DNA of 64,000 nucleotides from Flectonema sp. DT1601 (GCA_964019425.1 OZ025797.1:62001-126000); one strand, 5' to 3'; numbered from the stretch's first letter, positions 22,033 through 32,452 are shown. The notes: generated from the letters alone by a model not told the origin. A program made the numbers and translations.

Positions 22033-22764
22033 TATTATTAGTTATGTCAACCAAAAAATATCAAATGCAAAAGTTCGTAGGACAACAAACAAATAATGGT
22101 TAGGCTCCAGGCTAAAATTAAAATACCTTCTTAGGACCATTCCCCTTACCCAGCGAAGAAAGTAAGGGGGACACTTTGCGGCGTCAGGCCCGTCCTACTC
22201 ATCGCATTTTTTAGTTAGTATTAATGGTTATTAGCTATTTAGTTAACTGATGACTACGAGGGGTCTGAGTAGCCCGTCAGTAAGGACCCAATCGCGAAGA
22301 TTGTAGTTTTGTAGCTTCGGCTGGAAGTTATCGACCTCTAGCTCCTGCCTTGCCTAGAGGCCAACAGGTTAAAACAACTAAAGAAAATAAAAGAGAAATG
22401 ATCTGGGAGTAGGGGGACAAAAATAAAAAATCTTTTTATTCCATGCAGAATCTTTTTTTATAATACGACCATAATAGCCCACATACCACGAAAGAAAATA
22501 AAAACCCCGGAACAGTACCGAGGATCGTTCACCCAGTTGTCCAAAGCATTATAATTGTACTGTGGGCTTACCGAAAGCTTTACAAAAGTACCACAAACAT
22601 TGGGCAGCATATAGCCGTATCACTCAGCAAGAAATGAAAACAAAAGGATCAGGTAAGATGACAGTCAGTTTATAGTCATAACTGCGCCGGACCAATATTA
22701 TAAAGAGAACTATGTGAGAAGGCTCTCAAAAAAAAACAGAACAAAAAGAGGACTGGAAGGGGGG
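22033..22764 (-). repeat. element direct repeat, downstream copy
   Basis: It forms the 3' tail of the RT element in the minus sense. It includes a GC-richer structured section (about 22135-22350) with a hairpin at 22247-22280, in which CTAC pairs with GTAG inside an outer CTGA/TCAG pairing. Confidence 0.85.
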
Positions 22765-23093
22765 ACTTGGATAAATAAATCAAGGTTAACACGCAACAAA
22801 TTAGACATGAATCATTATAACTGGATTCTGTCCACACAAAATCGCATGCTTTAAATAAACTACCAGAGAAAGAAATGCTGTCAAGTCAAATTGACCCGGG
22901 GACCACGCACTACAGGTTGAGCATCCCATGCCCTGCAGGTCGTTACAGCTTGAAAACATTAATGCATTAATGGGTAACCAATAAAAATTATCTGGGTGGG
23001 TAGTTACAGGGGTGAGAAAAAAAGAAAAGATAAATAACATGGCAAGAATACGCTGGTTCGTAGCACACTACCAGCAAAGCCCATCCCATAAAC

Positions 23094-25385
23094 TTAGTTA
23101 TGGTTGGTTTGACTCAAAAGCAGGAAAGGTTCACAAGTCAACTGATGGATTTGCAAACCTCGACTTCCCGCAAACCATGTGCCTGCTTTCGTCGTACGCA
23201 TGCCACATCCACAACAAAAGTATATTCCAACGCAATTCAAGCAAACATTCCAATCACATGTTAAACTCTCACCTTTACAAGGGAGACGACATTCAAATAT
23301 TTGTCCAAAGAAATAATTTGAATCACATAAATCACAAAAAACTGGTTTATTAATGAGAACTATTTCAAGATCGTGACCTTGTGGGCAAGTGGTGGTTACA
23401 TCTTTTTGTTCTAACTCGGTATGTACTTTCATTGGAGAGAGCACCTTGCAGGATTTATAATCTGTTTCATTGACGATACTTTTCGATAAGAATCTACTCG
23501 TTATGTCCTTTTCGTTTAAAACAAATAAAGGTAATATGATTTCTAAACCTCCTTCACGCAATTTATCAAAGAGTACCCCGGCTTCGTCAGGTAAGTTTTC
23601 ACTCTCCACATCAGTAAAGCCAGAACAGGTAACCAAATTAAACAGGCCATTGAGAATGACCTCAGTATACTCTATACACCAATCATTGATTACTGACCAA
23701 TCGTATGGCCCTAGTATTGGGAAAAAGTGCTCAGATGGAACATTTGCATGGTGCCCGAGTATGATGAACCCCCTGACAAGTAAAAAAGTAGACCGCGCGT
23801 CGGGAGCGACAAAGTAAGCGGAGTCTTTTTGCTCATAAGGGTCCATACTTAGGAAGAAAAAACTAACACCCAATACATTTGATAAGGCTTGTATGGCTGC
23901 ATGGTCTGCCCACACACCATCAAAACCCATTCCAAGTGCATATTCGTCGTAATTACCGAGTACAAAGTTTTTATATTTATCACTATACTCTACTAACTCA
24001 GCACTGGTGAATTCACGCAGCGTCGCTGCATCAAAGAAGTAAAAGATTTGTTTCGATACTGCTTCAAAGAAACAATTACCAAAACGGTTCACGTCTTCAG
24101 GGTAAAGACCAACTTCTTCCATATACCATATCGTGTGGTCAATTGTAAAGTAATCCACTTTTCCTTCTTGAACAATTGGTTCTTCTGGAATCAACACTAC
24201 GGCTTTAGGCGGGTAAACAATAAACTGTCTTTCTTTTGGAAAATGGTAAGAGTGAGGGTTGTTTAATTTACCAAAGACAACATGAACTAAAGAAAATAAT
24301 CTCTTATATGTGGAATCGTAGGCTTTATAAAACTCATCGCAGAATTCACGAAAAGCAAATGCTACGTCTTGTTTCTTAAAACCTCTTTTCCACATTCTAT
24401 AAAGTATAAATTCAAATTCAACAAAAAGATCAGGTAAATTATTACAAATCATTGCAGCTCTAAACATAGCACCTTTAACCACTCCTTTCGGTATAGACAC
24501 CGGCATAGTTGAATTACTATGTACATATTGCAAAGGGCGAAAAGACCAATCCTTTCGGCTTATAGATAACCTGATAAACTTTCTCTTTTCCTTTGTTTCA
24601 ATTCTGATTCTTGCTCCCAAAAAGACTACGTGGTCTTCACTAATCGTAGTGTCTTTGTAGTCCATCTTGTAGATGCTTGGGGGTGGAGGCTCATGCCCCC
24701 AGCAAAGGAAGTCATCAATATAACGCACCATAGTGCTATAAATCTTTGCTTTTGGAGGGGTTAACGTATCAATGTATTTACTCTCACACTGATAGCAATA
24801 AAGGTTTGCTATTAAAGGGGAAGCATTACCACCCATTGGTATTCCTTTTGTTTGTCTATAACATTTTTTACTTCCGATCGGTTGAATTAATGAATAATCA
24901 ATACACATGTTGATATGTTCAATAACTTGTTCAACGGTAAGGTTTTTCGTCTTGGGTGGTTTCGTTTCGGTAAAAAAATATTCACTTTTTCCTTGCGAAT
25001 GACGCGTTAGGTACTTCAGTTTTTTGTAAGTAAAAGCTTCTTTCACAGCTGCCGCACATTGTTCTTTAAGATAGTCATGTGGTAAGTTGCTGTACATTGT
25101 AGTAAAATCAAAAGTTTTTGGTGGGGTGGAAGCGCTATAAATTGGGTATTTCCTTTTAATAGTTGTAATAACGTCGTCGACAGAATCAACAATGAAATAT
25201 CTACGTACACCTGTACGAGCAAACTCTATACAATCTTTTATGTAAAGCACTTTGAGAATCGTTTTTAGAAAACCGACTACTTCCAACTGTACATCCGTCA
25301 TTATATTAGACAAACCTCTAGCCGATAGAGCTGCTATTGTCTCTACTTTTGTATCTTTCAAACGGTTGTCTTTTTCCAAAAACTC
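23094..25385 (-). CDS. reverse transcriptase fused to OTU-like protease and zinc-binding module
   Basis: One uninterrupted reading of about 760 codons. The RT palm is clear: motif A FDFTTMYSNLPH (about residue 89), motif B GIPMGGNASPLIANLY (about 177) and motif C VRYIDDFLCW (about 217). These forms fit Penelope-like RTs. At about 415-555 is an OTU-type cysteine protease: Cys box FGNCFFEAV, the VWADHAAIQALSNVLGV helix, and a closing His in GHHANVPSEHF. At about 690-745 a Cys/His module begins CPQGHDLE and continues as CDLC, C...C and CDWNVCLNC. No GIY-YIG endonuclease is seen. The first in-frame ATG is about residue 26, and the RT fingers are absent, so the N-terminal part is incomplete. OTU proteases cleave ubiquitin-type chains; their role in a retroelement is unknown. 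Confidence 0.8.
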   Translation of the reverse strand, partial: EFLEKDNRLKDTKVETIAALSARGLSNIMTDVQLEVVGFLKTILKVLYIKDCIEFARTGVRRYFIVDSVDDVITTIKRKYPIYSASTPPKTFDFTTMYSNLPHDYLKEQCAAAVKEAFTYKKLKYLTRHSQGKSEYFFTETKPPKTKNLTVEQVIEHINMCIDYSLIQPIGSKKCYRQTKGIPMGGNASPLIANLYCYQCESKYIDTLTPPKAKIYSTMVRYIDDFLCWGHEPPPPSIYKMDYKDTTISEDHVVFLGARIRIETKEKRKFIRLSISRKDWSFRPLQYVHSNSTMPVSIPKGVVKGAMFRAAMICNNLPDLFVEFEFILYRMWKRGFKKQDVAFAFREFCDEFYKAYDSTYKRLFSLVHVVFGKLNNPHSYHFPKERQFIVYPPKAVVLIPEEPIVQEGKVDYFTIDHTIWYMEEVGLYPEDVNRFGNCFFEAVSKQIFYFFDAATLREFTSAELVEYSDKYKNFVLGNYDEYALGMGFDGVWADHAAIQALSNVLGVSFFFLSMDPYEQKDSAYFVAPDARSTFLLVRGFIILGHHANVPSEHFFPILGPYDWSVINDWCIEYTEVILNGLFNLVTCSGFTDVESENLPDEAGVLFDKLREGGLEIILPLFVLNEKDITSRFLSKSIVNETDYKSCKVLSPMKVHTELEQKDVTTTCPQGHDLEIVLINKPVFCDLCDSNYFFGQIFECRLPCKGESLTCDWNVCLNCVGIYFCCGCGMRTTKAGTWFAGSRGLQIHQLTCEPFLLLSQTNHN

Positions 25386-26117
25386 TATTATTAGTTATGT
25401 CAACCAAAAAATATCAAATGCAAAAGTTCGTAGGACAACAAACAAATAATGGTTAGGCTCCAGGCTAAAATTAAAATACCTTCTTAGGACCATTCCCCTT
25501 ACCCAGCGAAGAAAGTAAGGGGGACACTTTGCGGCGTCAGGCCCGTCCTACTCATCGCATTTTTTAGTTAGTATTAATGGTTATTAGCTATTTAGTTAAC
25601 TGATGACTACGAGGGGTCTGAGTAGCCCGTCAGTAAGGACCCAATCGCGAAGATTGTAGTTTTGTAGCTTCGGCTGGAAGTTATCGACCTCTAGCTCCTG
25701 CCTTGCCTAGAGGCCAACAGGTTAAAACAACTAAAGAAAATAAAAGAGAAATGATCTGGGAGTAGGGGGACAAAAATAAAAAATCTTTTTATTCCATGCA
25801 GAATCTTTTTTTATAATACGACCATAATAGCCCACATACCACGAAAGAAAATAAAAACCCCGGAACAGTACCGAGGATCGTTCACCCAGTTGTCCAAAGC
25901 ATTATAATTGTACTGTGGGCTTACCGAAAGCTTTACAAAAGTACCACAAACATTGGGCAGCATATAGCCGTATCACTCAGCAAGAAATGAAAACAAAAGG
26001 ATCAGGTAAGATGACAGTCAGTTTATAGTCATAACTGCGCCGGACCAATATTATAAAGAGAACTATGTGAGAAGGCTCTCAAAAAAAAACAGAACAAAAA
26101 GAGGACTGGAAGGGGGG
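25386..26117 (-). repeat. element direct repeat, upstream copy
   Basis: Same 732 bp as 22033-22764, including the hairpin (25600-25633). It abuts the 5' edge of the RT ORF with no spacer, as expected for tandem insertion of a truncated copy behind a tail-only copy. Confidence 0.85.
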
Positions 26118-26579
26118 GGGGTACATGCTATCTCAGGCCACTTACACATCCGAGCATTGAACGCCACCAAACTATTTGGAGAAAATCTGAAAGATTGGAT
26201 GCAGTGACTCATCGCTGTATATTTGCATTACTGCTTCCGATCTCAGAAAAAATATTACGTTCCTCATAGCGTATCACAACGATGAAACAAAAGATATCAG
26301 TACACAAGAACTGCGTTAGTAACGACATTCAGAAATCTTCGTTTGAATTGTGATGGTGGTTCCGTAAATCATACGGTAGATTAACGTCAAAAAACACGAA
26401 AATTTGAAAAAAATTATTATCTAAAGACATTAGGGCTATTATGATCGATGCATTCCAATAAAAACAAAAAAAAGAAAACTTTTTTTCTTTTTTTGTAACA
26501 TTAATGGAACTTGACATGAGTGAAATAACAGATCAAGCGAACGAACATTGACCGAGAACGAACATGAGCGAAAAAAAAA
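26118..26579. other. intergenic
   Basis: AT-rich flank of the retroelement. Short GAACGAACAT-type repeats lie near 26535-26572. No gene was seen. Confidence 0.4.
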
Positions 26580-28067
26580 TTTTCAAAAAACTTCTATTTT
26601 CGGAAAAAAATTTCGTTATATTTCTAAACAGAAAATTTTTCTACATTCTCTATTTTTTTTTTTTCCTCAAAAAACCCATTATTTATTAATTATTTTATTT
26701 ATTTATGAAGCCTAGGAGCCAAAAGCCAGGAAAAGCTCAAGATACAGCCTTATGTTGTTGATCGCAAGACTGTATTTCTGAGATAACATTTGACCATAAA
26801 ATAAATAAACAAGTTCTTAATCTGAATAGTTTTCTTCTCAGAATTCGTCGGTCGGTGCAAAAACTATAACTCCACAAAAAAGTTTCTGAAATGTCCGATC
26901 TCAACATGAAAGTTTCCGAAACGGACAGCTCCACACAAAAAAGTTTCCGAAACGGACAGCTCCACACACGAAAGTTTCCGAAATGGACAGCTGTTTTTTT
27001 TTTTTTTATAGCTTACTGCCAGTGCATTTCGGGGTCGCCCAAAGTCGTGGGGATTTTTTTTTCTCCCAAAAAAAAAGTTTTTTTCCTACGTAAGGCAAGG
27101 CCATCCGACGAGATGAGTGAAATACACCGAACCTGTGTGACCTGGGGCTAGGCCTGACTGCGCCCCTGGATCGGCATAGCTCGGTATGTGGTGTGCAGGG
27201 CCAGGTATAGGGATGGACGAATTTCGGGTAGAGACACTTGTCCCGACTTGTCAGCTCATACAACCATGAGAATTCAGTTTCTAAAGATTCAATCAGCCGA
27301 ACTACTCCGCTACTGACTTTCACTTGATTAGCGAGCTACTAGTATATTATTATGTCACCTGTTGAAAAGGGAGTACTAAGAGGTTGATTCAGGCCCTGCA
27401 CGTATTAGTTGTAATTACAGCACCTGCTTTACCTTAAATTACTCCTTCCCTCATTAAGAACCAACCCATCTCGGCCAACAGCGAAAAATCCGAATATCAC
27501 TTTCAGTGAATAGCGAAAGAAAAACCTTTCCGTTTACTGAACAGCGAAAATGAAATTACCTACCATAGCAATTTTACACGGGAAAAAAAAAGTTGTTCAC
27601 TAGCGAAAAGTTTTTTTGGGTGCAGGTGGAGAAAAAAAAAAAAAAAAAATTTCATTTTGCTGTCCATTTCAGAAACTTTCGTGTGGAGCTGTCCGTTTCG
27701 GAAACTTTCATGTTGAGATCGGACATTTCAGTAACATTTACGTGGAATTAGAGGTTTTCCCAAAAAAAAAATTCAAAAAACTAAGGTTCTTCTATTTTCG
27801 AAAAAAAATTTCGTTATATTTCTACACAGAAATTTTTTCTACATTCTCTATTTTTTTTTTTCCTCAAAAAACCCATTCAGATTATTTATTAATTATTTTA
27901 TTTATTTGAAGCCTAGGAGCCAAAAGCCAGGAAAAGCTCAAGATACAGCCTTATGTTGTTGATCGCAAGACTGTATTTCTGAGATAACATTTGACCATAA
28001 AATAAATAAACAAGTTCTTAATCTGAATAGTTTTCTTCTCAGAATTCGTCGGTCGGTGCAAAAACTA
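26580..28067. repeat. composite of nested direct and inverted repeats, possible foldback element
   Basis: Outer direct repeats lie at 26580-26866 and 27770-28067. The last 165 bp of each, from GAAGCCTAGGAGCC to GGTCGGTGCAAAAACTA, appear identical. Directly inside lie inverted arms: 26879-26993 and the complement at 27655-27745. The left arm holds three to four imperfect copies of a unit of about 30 bp built on AAGTTTCCGAAACGGACAGC. The core (about 27000-27650) has no recognisable protein, but repeats TAGCGAAA/CAGCGAAA several times near 27478-27610. This fits a non-autonomous foldback or MITE-like element in a duplicated segment. The family is unknown. Confidence 0.6.
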
Positions 28068-28857
28068 ACGCACCAAGTGGGGTGGGAAACACTTGAGAAT
28101 TAGTACACAAAGTAGTAATTTTTGGATTATTTTTTTATTTCACAGCCAACTGTTATTTTTTTTTTTATCATCTGGCCATTCATGTACACACCAAATCAAA
28201 AAAAAAAAAAAAAAAAAAAAAAAGAAGAAGAAGAAAAAAAATAATGATACCATTCTTAACAAATGACAAATTAGTGTAGATTTTCCCCAACGGGGATAAT
28301 CCGCAGCTATGGATTTTTTTGCTGGTATCGGTAAAAAGACTAACAATCGGTGTTGAGTTATTTTGAAAATCGGAAAGATAAGGACAACACCCTGCTAGCC
28401 AAAACAACAACTTTTTTTATTTGTTGAACACAAGAAAGAGCAGAGAGAGCATAACAAGTAACTGAACAAGCTCACGCGCAATATTCATTTCATACCACAA
28501 CCCCTCACATGTAAAACGAAGAAATCAACCGCAAGAAGAAGAAAAAAAAAAAAAGAGAAGAGAAAAATTATTTTTCGTTCCAAAAGCCTCCACGTGAAAC
28601 AGTTTGTTTTGTAATTACACTAACAAAGTGTGTGATGCAGAACTGCATAGATATAAAGAGGGAAACTAATTACAGTCCCTGTTGTAGCTACAGAGGCGTG
28701 TGATTAGCTTACTCATTAAAGTTTTAAGGTGAGAGAACCTCATTTTTGAATAGGTTTTTTTTTGAATTTTTATTTTATGCTTTTTTTTGTTTTTTAGTGT
28801 TCTCCCTTCCTTAAAAATAAACAGAAGGGGAGTAAACCTTTTGACAATGTAAAAAAA
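28068..28857. other. intergenic with one ambiguous open block
   Basis: Minus strand about 28410-28250 is open in two frames (one reads FWLAGCCPYLSDFQNNSTPI, another LPIPAKKSIAADYPRWGKST). One could be an exon, but I cannot tell which. The remainder is AT-rich with a long A run at 28198-28223. Confidence 0.3.
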
Positions 28858-29046
28858 AACAGTAACAAACTTTTAGGTATTAATACAAAATTAATATCAA
28901 AGTACTTGACTGAAAAATATTTGCAATTATTAATCAAAGAAAGGGTACGTTTAGAAAAAAGGAAAAAAAAAAAGAGAAAAAAAAGGGAAAATCTTTTTGT
29001 CTTATTGACCCGAAAACGTTGTCGAATCTGGTAATTCGGGGGATCA
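28858..29046. repeat. dispersed repeat, copy 2
   Basis: Related to 11846-11962. It shares TTAATATCAAAGTACTTGAC and the block around GTTGTCGAATCTGGTAATTC, separated here by an extra purine-rich insertion. Confidence 0.55.
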
Positions 29047-29152
29047 GATTGAGCGTCCCATGAATAGAAGAGAGGGAAAACTTTTCTTTTTTTAGATATT
29101 GAATTACCCAATTCTTATTATTATTTCTTTGTTATCCAACTGGAAAATGCAA

Positions 29153-29868
29153 TCACACAAAAAGTCCACTCAGCTTAAGAGCGACAGTTTTCTTGCGACG
29201 CAACAAGACAGAAGATGCCATACCATAAATGGACTGCATACCTTCAGGACTTGGGTTGGAAATCTCATTAGTCAGCAACCTATCACTCGGAGGCATAGAC
29301 TTTTTATTGCTTGAAGGCTGATAAGCCTAGATTTCACACAGCACAACTGCTGAGACAGACTGACGTGTTACTCAAAGCAATGCCGTAGCTGCTGACTAAA
29401 GAACTAGTAGCTCCTATTTATAAAAATAAAATAAAAAGAGGGAAAAGAATCTTAAAAACACGGCCGAAGGAAAACAGTCAAATCTCTTCACCCAATAAGA
29501 AAAGGGAGGACACGCCACTGCCAGCTAAAGAGCCGAATAATTGATAATAAGCAAAAGATAATAAACGACAAGAGTACCTACAGCCGTAGGAGAGTACCAT
29601 TTTTTTTTTTTTCTTTTTGTTTGTTTTATTTGTTCACGACTCTATCCAAGATAGTTTAGACCCTCAACAAAGAGAGGCTTGTTCCGCATCAAAGAAAGTC
29701 AACGAGATAATAATAAAAAAGAAACAGATATTAACCAAAAGAGAACGGGGAGAGGGAAGTATTAAAAAAAAAAAAAAGGGGGGGAAAATTTACATACTCA
29801 TAACCCACACCTGAGATAATTGCTCAGGGAGACAGTTAAGTCGCAAGTAATTGTCATAGAAAAATCCA

Positions 29869-29904
<36 letters not shown>

Positions 29905-30428
29905 AGTTGAGCTAACCTGGTGTATTCTATAACAAAGAATATCGAAAAAGTTAAATACAACGTGTATTCCCTTTTTCGAATTACCAAAGAGAAAAAGTTC
30001 TTCATTGATCCCATTTCAGCAGCAAAAACTTTATGAGAGGGTGACTGCAGTTGTACTTACGTTATTCCTTTATGGAAAGTCACTACCTTGCTGGACTTTA
30101 GCAAATAACACACACAAAAAAAAAAAAAAAAGAAAGAAACAGCAAAAATAGCTGGCAGCAATCACGCAATTTAACGGTATCAGAGCACCGTGTGTCCAGT
30201 AAAAATAAAAACTAAGATTAATCCCCCTTCTTCTTTTTTTATTTATTTTTTTTTTTTTTTTAATTTTTAAATTAAGAAATTGAGACGAATAGGTAGACTG
30301 ACTACCCTCACATGTCATAAGTTTATTCGAAAAAAAAGGGCATTCGAAGCTAATTCTTAGATTAAGATTATTGGTTTCCAATGCTGATACTTACAGACTC
30401 TGCAATGCCTGCTGAGTCTGACTGACAT
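29153..30428 (-). CDS. intron-split gene candidate
   Basis: Several blocks on the minus strand have splice-like edges. 30428-30395 starts with ATG (MSVRLSRHCRV) and ends at an ideal GTAAGTATC donor. 30035-29917 is open after CTGCAG (SPSHKVFAAEMGSMKNFFSL) and ends at GTTAGC. 29871-29811 follows a long A run ending in AG and stops at CAG|GTGTGG. 29317-29153 follows CTTATCAG and reads PSSNKKSMPPSDRLLTNEIS and onward to KLSGLFV, then TGA. More than one frame is open in the middle blocks, so I give no full protein. The dispersed repeat at 28858-29046 lies just downstream. Confidence 0.4.
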
Positions 30429-30612
30429 TTAGTAGTCAGTAGAGTGAGCTTTGTAAGAAGTTTTTCTGATATTTCGATTCAGCCACGGCAGCTGAAAGTT
30501 CTTTTTTTTTTTTTTTTTTTGCCCCATTCGAATATGGTAACGATCGAGATACTCAGAGTTGAGGATGATCCCCAGTGTTGTTCTTTTTTTTCCAATTCCA
30601 CGCAAGATTTTA

Positions 30613-31878
30613 TCAGTATCCATTTGGATGTGCCTGACGCCAGTTCCAACAGTGACGAAGACCATCGTGAACGTCTGTGTATCTCGGGTTCCAATTAAGT
30701 TCTGTTTTAATCTTCTTAGGATTGGCATAAATCTCAGGAGAGTCTCCTGGTCTGCCATTCTTCTGCTCAACAACAGTAAAGTTAACACCAGTCACTTTTA
30801 TAGCAGCGTTGACGATTTCTCTTACGGAAACACCAGAACCTGTTCCAACGTTGTACAGAACTGGGGGGTTTGTTATCTTTGGAATTAAAGAAATGTGAGC
30901 ATCAACTAAATCACTCACATGAATAAAATCACGAATAGCCGTACCATCAGGAGTTGGATGTCCTGTTCCAAGAATCTTCACTGATGGGATTGTACCCTGA
31001 GCAGCATCTAAAGCTGCGTTTGTAATACGACCGTGTTTCTTTTGGAGGGCAGGTCTAGGCCATTCTCCTAAAAGTCCATCTGGATCACATCCATAGACAT
31101 TAAAGTATCTCAGCATACCAACCTTAAAGCTAGGATTCGATATTGAATAATCTTTTATAATCTGTTCAACCCACAGCTTAGCATGACCATATGGTGACAT
31201 TGGATTTGTTGGTGTCATCTCAGTAACTGGAAGGTCTTTAGCAGCAGGAGATCCGTATGTTGCACAAGTAGATGAAAACACCAAACGGTTAACATTGCTA
31301 ACTCTCATTTCTTCAAGAAGAACGACACTGTTTATAGATATGTTTCTGTAATAAGCTAATGGCTCTGCTACAGATTCACCAACATACGCCACTGCAGCGA
31401 AGTGCATCACAATATCAACATTAGGACCGTTTCTAAATGCGTCTTGAACTGCGTTTCTGTCACCTAAATCACCTTCGACGAATCTGAGAGGAATTCCTGG
31501 TTTTCCTTTTCTTAAAGTCTGAGCATACCATAATAGTGTATGAACAGCTCCACGATTACCTCTACTTAAATTATCTATAATAGTGACAAAGTATCCCATC
31601 TTCATTAATGCCATAACTGCATGGCTTCCGATATACCCTGCTCCTCCTGTCACTAAGACGTGTTCTTGTCCTTCTCTGAGATTCATGAATGTTGGTCGTG
31701 GTTTTTCTTTGTTGTCTTCTCCATACCTCGCTTGTTCTAATTCTAATATCCGTTGCATCTCAAGAGCGTTCATTCCCATCATAGAGTAATATATCCAAGC
31801 AGATACAATCACAGCCAGAACTGCAACAACCCGGACTCGGGGACTGACCGGTGGCGACACATCTGTTTCTGGTTGCAT
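30613..31878 (-). CDS. membrane-anchored UDP-sugar 4-epimerase (UDP-xylose/UDP-glucose type)
   Basis: 421 residues. An N-terminal hydrophobic helix (about 15-36) precedes a Rossmann-fold epimerase. The NAD-binding motif is VLVTGGAGYIGSH (about 74-86). SSTCATYGSP and SPYGHAK supply the catalytic Ser/Thr and the YxxxK pair. RYFNVYGCDPDG and the C-terminal AIRDFIHVSDL are standard for GalE-type enzymes. The type II membrane anchor and overall layout resemble plant Golgi UDP-arabinose/UDP-xylose 4-epimerase (MUR4), so nucleotide-sugar interconversion for glycans in the secretory pathway is likely; substrate preference is inference. A C/T tract ending TTTTTTCAG lies 10 nt before the ATG, a good splice acceptor. 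Confidence 0.9.
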   Translation of the reverse strand: MQPETDVSPPVSPRVRVVAVLAVIVSAWIYYSMMGMNALEMQRILELEQARYGEDNKEKPRPTFMNLREGQEHVLVTGGAGYIGSHAVMALMKMGYFVTIIDNLSRGNRGAVHTLLWYAQTLRKGKPGIPLRFVEGDLGDRNAVQDAFRNGPNVDIVMHFAAVAYVGESVAEPLAYYRNISINSVVLLEEMRVSNVNRLVFSSTCATYGSPAAKDLPVTEMTPTNPMSPYGHAKLWVEQIIKDYSISNPSFKVGMLRYFNVYGCDPDGLLGEWPRPALQKKHGRITNAALDAAQGTIPSVKILGTGHPTPDGTAIRDFIHVSDLVDAHISLIPKITNPPVLYNVGTGSGVSVREIVNAAIKVTGVNFTVVEQKNGRPGDSPEIYANPKKIKTELNWNPRYTDVHDGLRHCWNWRQAHPNGY

Positions 31879-32452
31879 AATTTACCTTCTGAAAAAAAGG
31901 GGGGGGGGAAATAAAAATATAATAACAATAATAATAGTTTTTTCCTTTTTTTAAAGATCACATGTGATGTCCTAACATACAGAAACTGTTTTGGGGAGTA
32001 AATTAATATTTAAATTAACTTCTTCAAATAAACTAAACAATTGACACCAAATCAGTCCATTCTTGAAGTCAACTTATTGAAAGTGTGCTGTGAAGCACAG
32101 TACTGGTGGTATTTTGAATGTTTTGAAAATGTCATTCTATCTTTTTTTTTTTTTTTTTTCGTTCCAAAAAGAAAAACAGGAAGACCAGGATGCCAGATAT
32201 TGAAGTATCCCCCCACTAAGATCGAAAACGAGGCAAGGAATTCCGTGAAGAGGAGGAAAGGGTTTTTTTATATTCAAACAGACGACTGCACCATCTGTCG
32301 GACGATTCTCCTCAGTCACAGTGACTAGCAATTAGGTCAAAAAACATCTCAAATATTCACAGTAGTGTACAACTTCCAGGTAGATAGTTTTACAATAATA
32401 ATAGTCCTCGATTCGTTCTTTTCGTCTGTTTACTGATTGTGCTGATGGAAAA
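31879..32452. other. intergenic
   Basis: Upstream flank of the epimerase gene, with a G run at 31899-31908 (C run in the sense strand, part of the acceptor tract) and a T run near 32142-32159. No gene was seen. Confidence 0.5.

Larger units (their letters stand above)
22033..26117 (-). mobile_element. Penelope-like retroelement with RT-OTU ORF
   Basis: Two direct repeats of 732 bp (22033-22764 and 25386-26117) keep a constant offset of 3353 bp and look identical wherever compared. Between them, on the minus strand, is a reverse-transcriptase ORF that begins exactly where the right repeat ends, and then about 330 bp of trailer. This resembles the tandem, pseudo-LTR layout of Penelope-like elements: a short upstream copy carrying only the tail, then a longer copy whose 5' part is missing. 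The other repeat edge, at 26117, is in a G run. The repeats lack LTR-style TG...CA ends. Repeat identity implies a recent insertion. Sequence beyond the outer 3' end (minus sense) is A-rich. Confidence 0.75.

Noticed and set aside
22247-22280. Hammerhead ribozyme suggested by CTGATGA
   Set aside because: The required GAAA after stem II and the closing stem are not in place on either strand.
22801-23040. Minus-strand ORF in the element's trailer
   Set aside because: No domain, non-ATG start and no repeat of it elsewhere; it may be chance in the 3' region.
22033-26117. Reading the 732-bp direct repeats as LTRs of an LTR retrotransposon
   Set aside because: No TG...CA ends, no primer-binding site and no gag, protease or integrase were seen, and the RT motifs are of Penelope type.
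28140-28410. Poly-Phe and poly-Lys ORFs over long A/T runs, here and elsewhere
   Set aside because: They arise from homopolymers, and frames switch freely across them.
29099-29314. Plus-strand ORF of 71 codons
   Set aside because: The opposite minus reading is longer in context, begins after a good acceptor and fits the neighbouring blocks; the plus frame starts with TTG.
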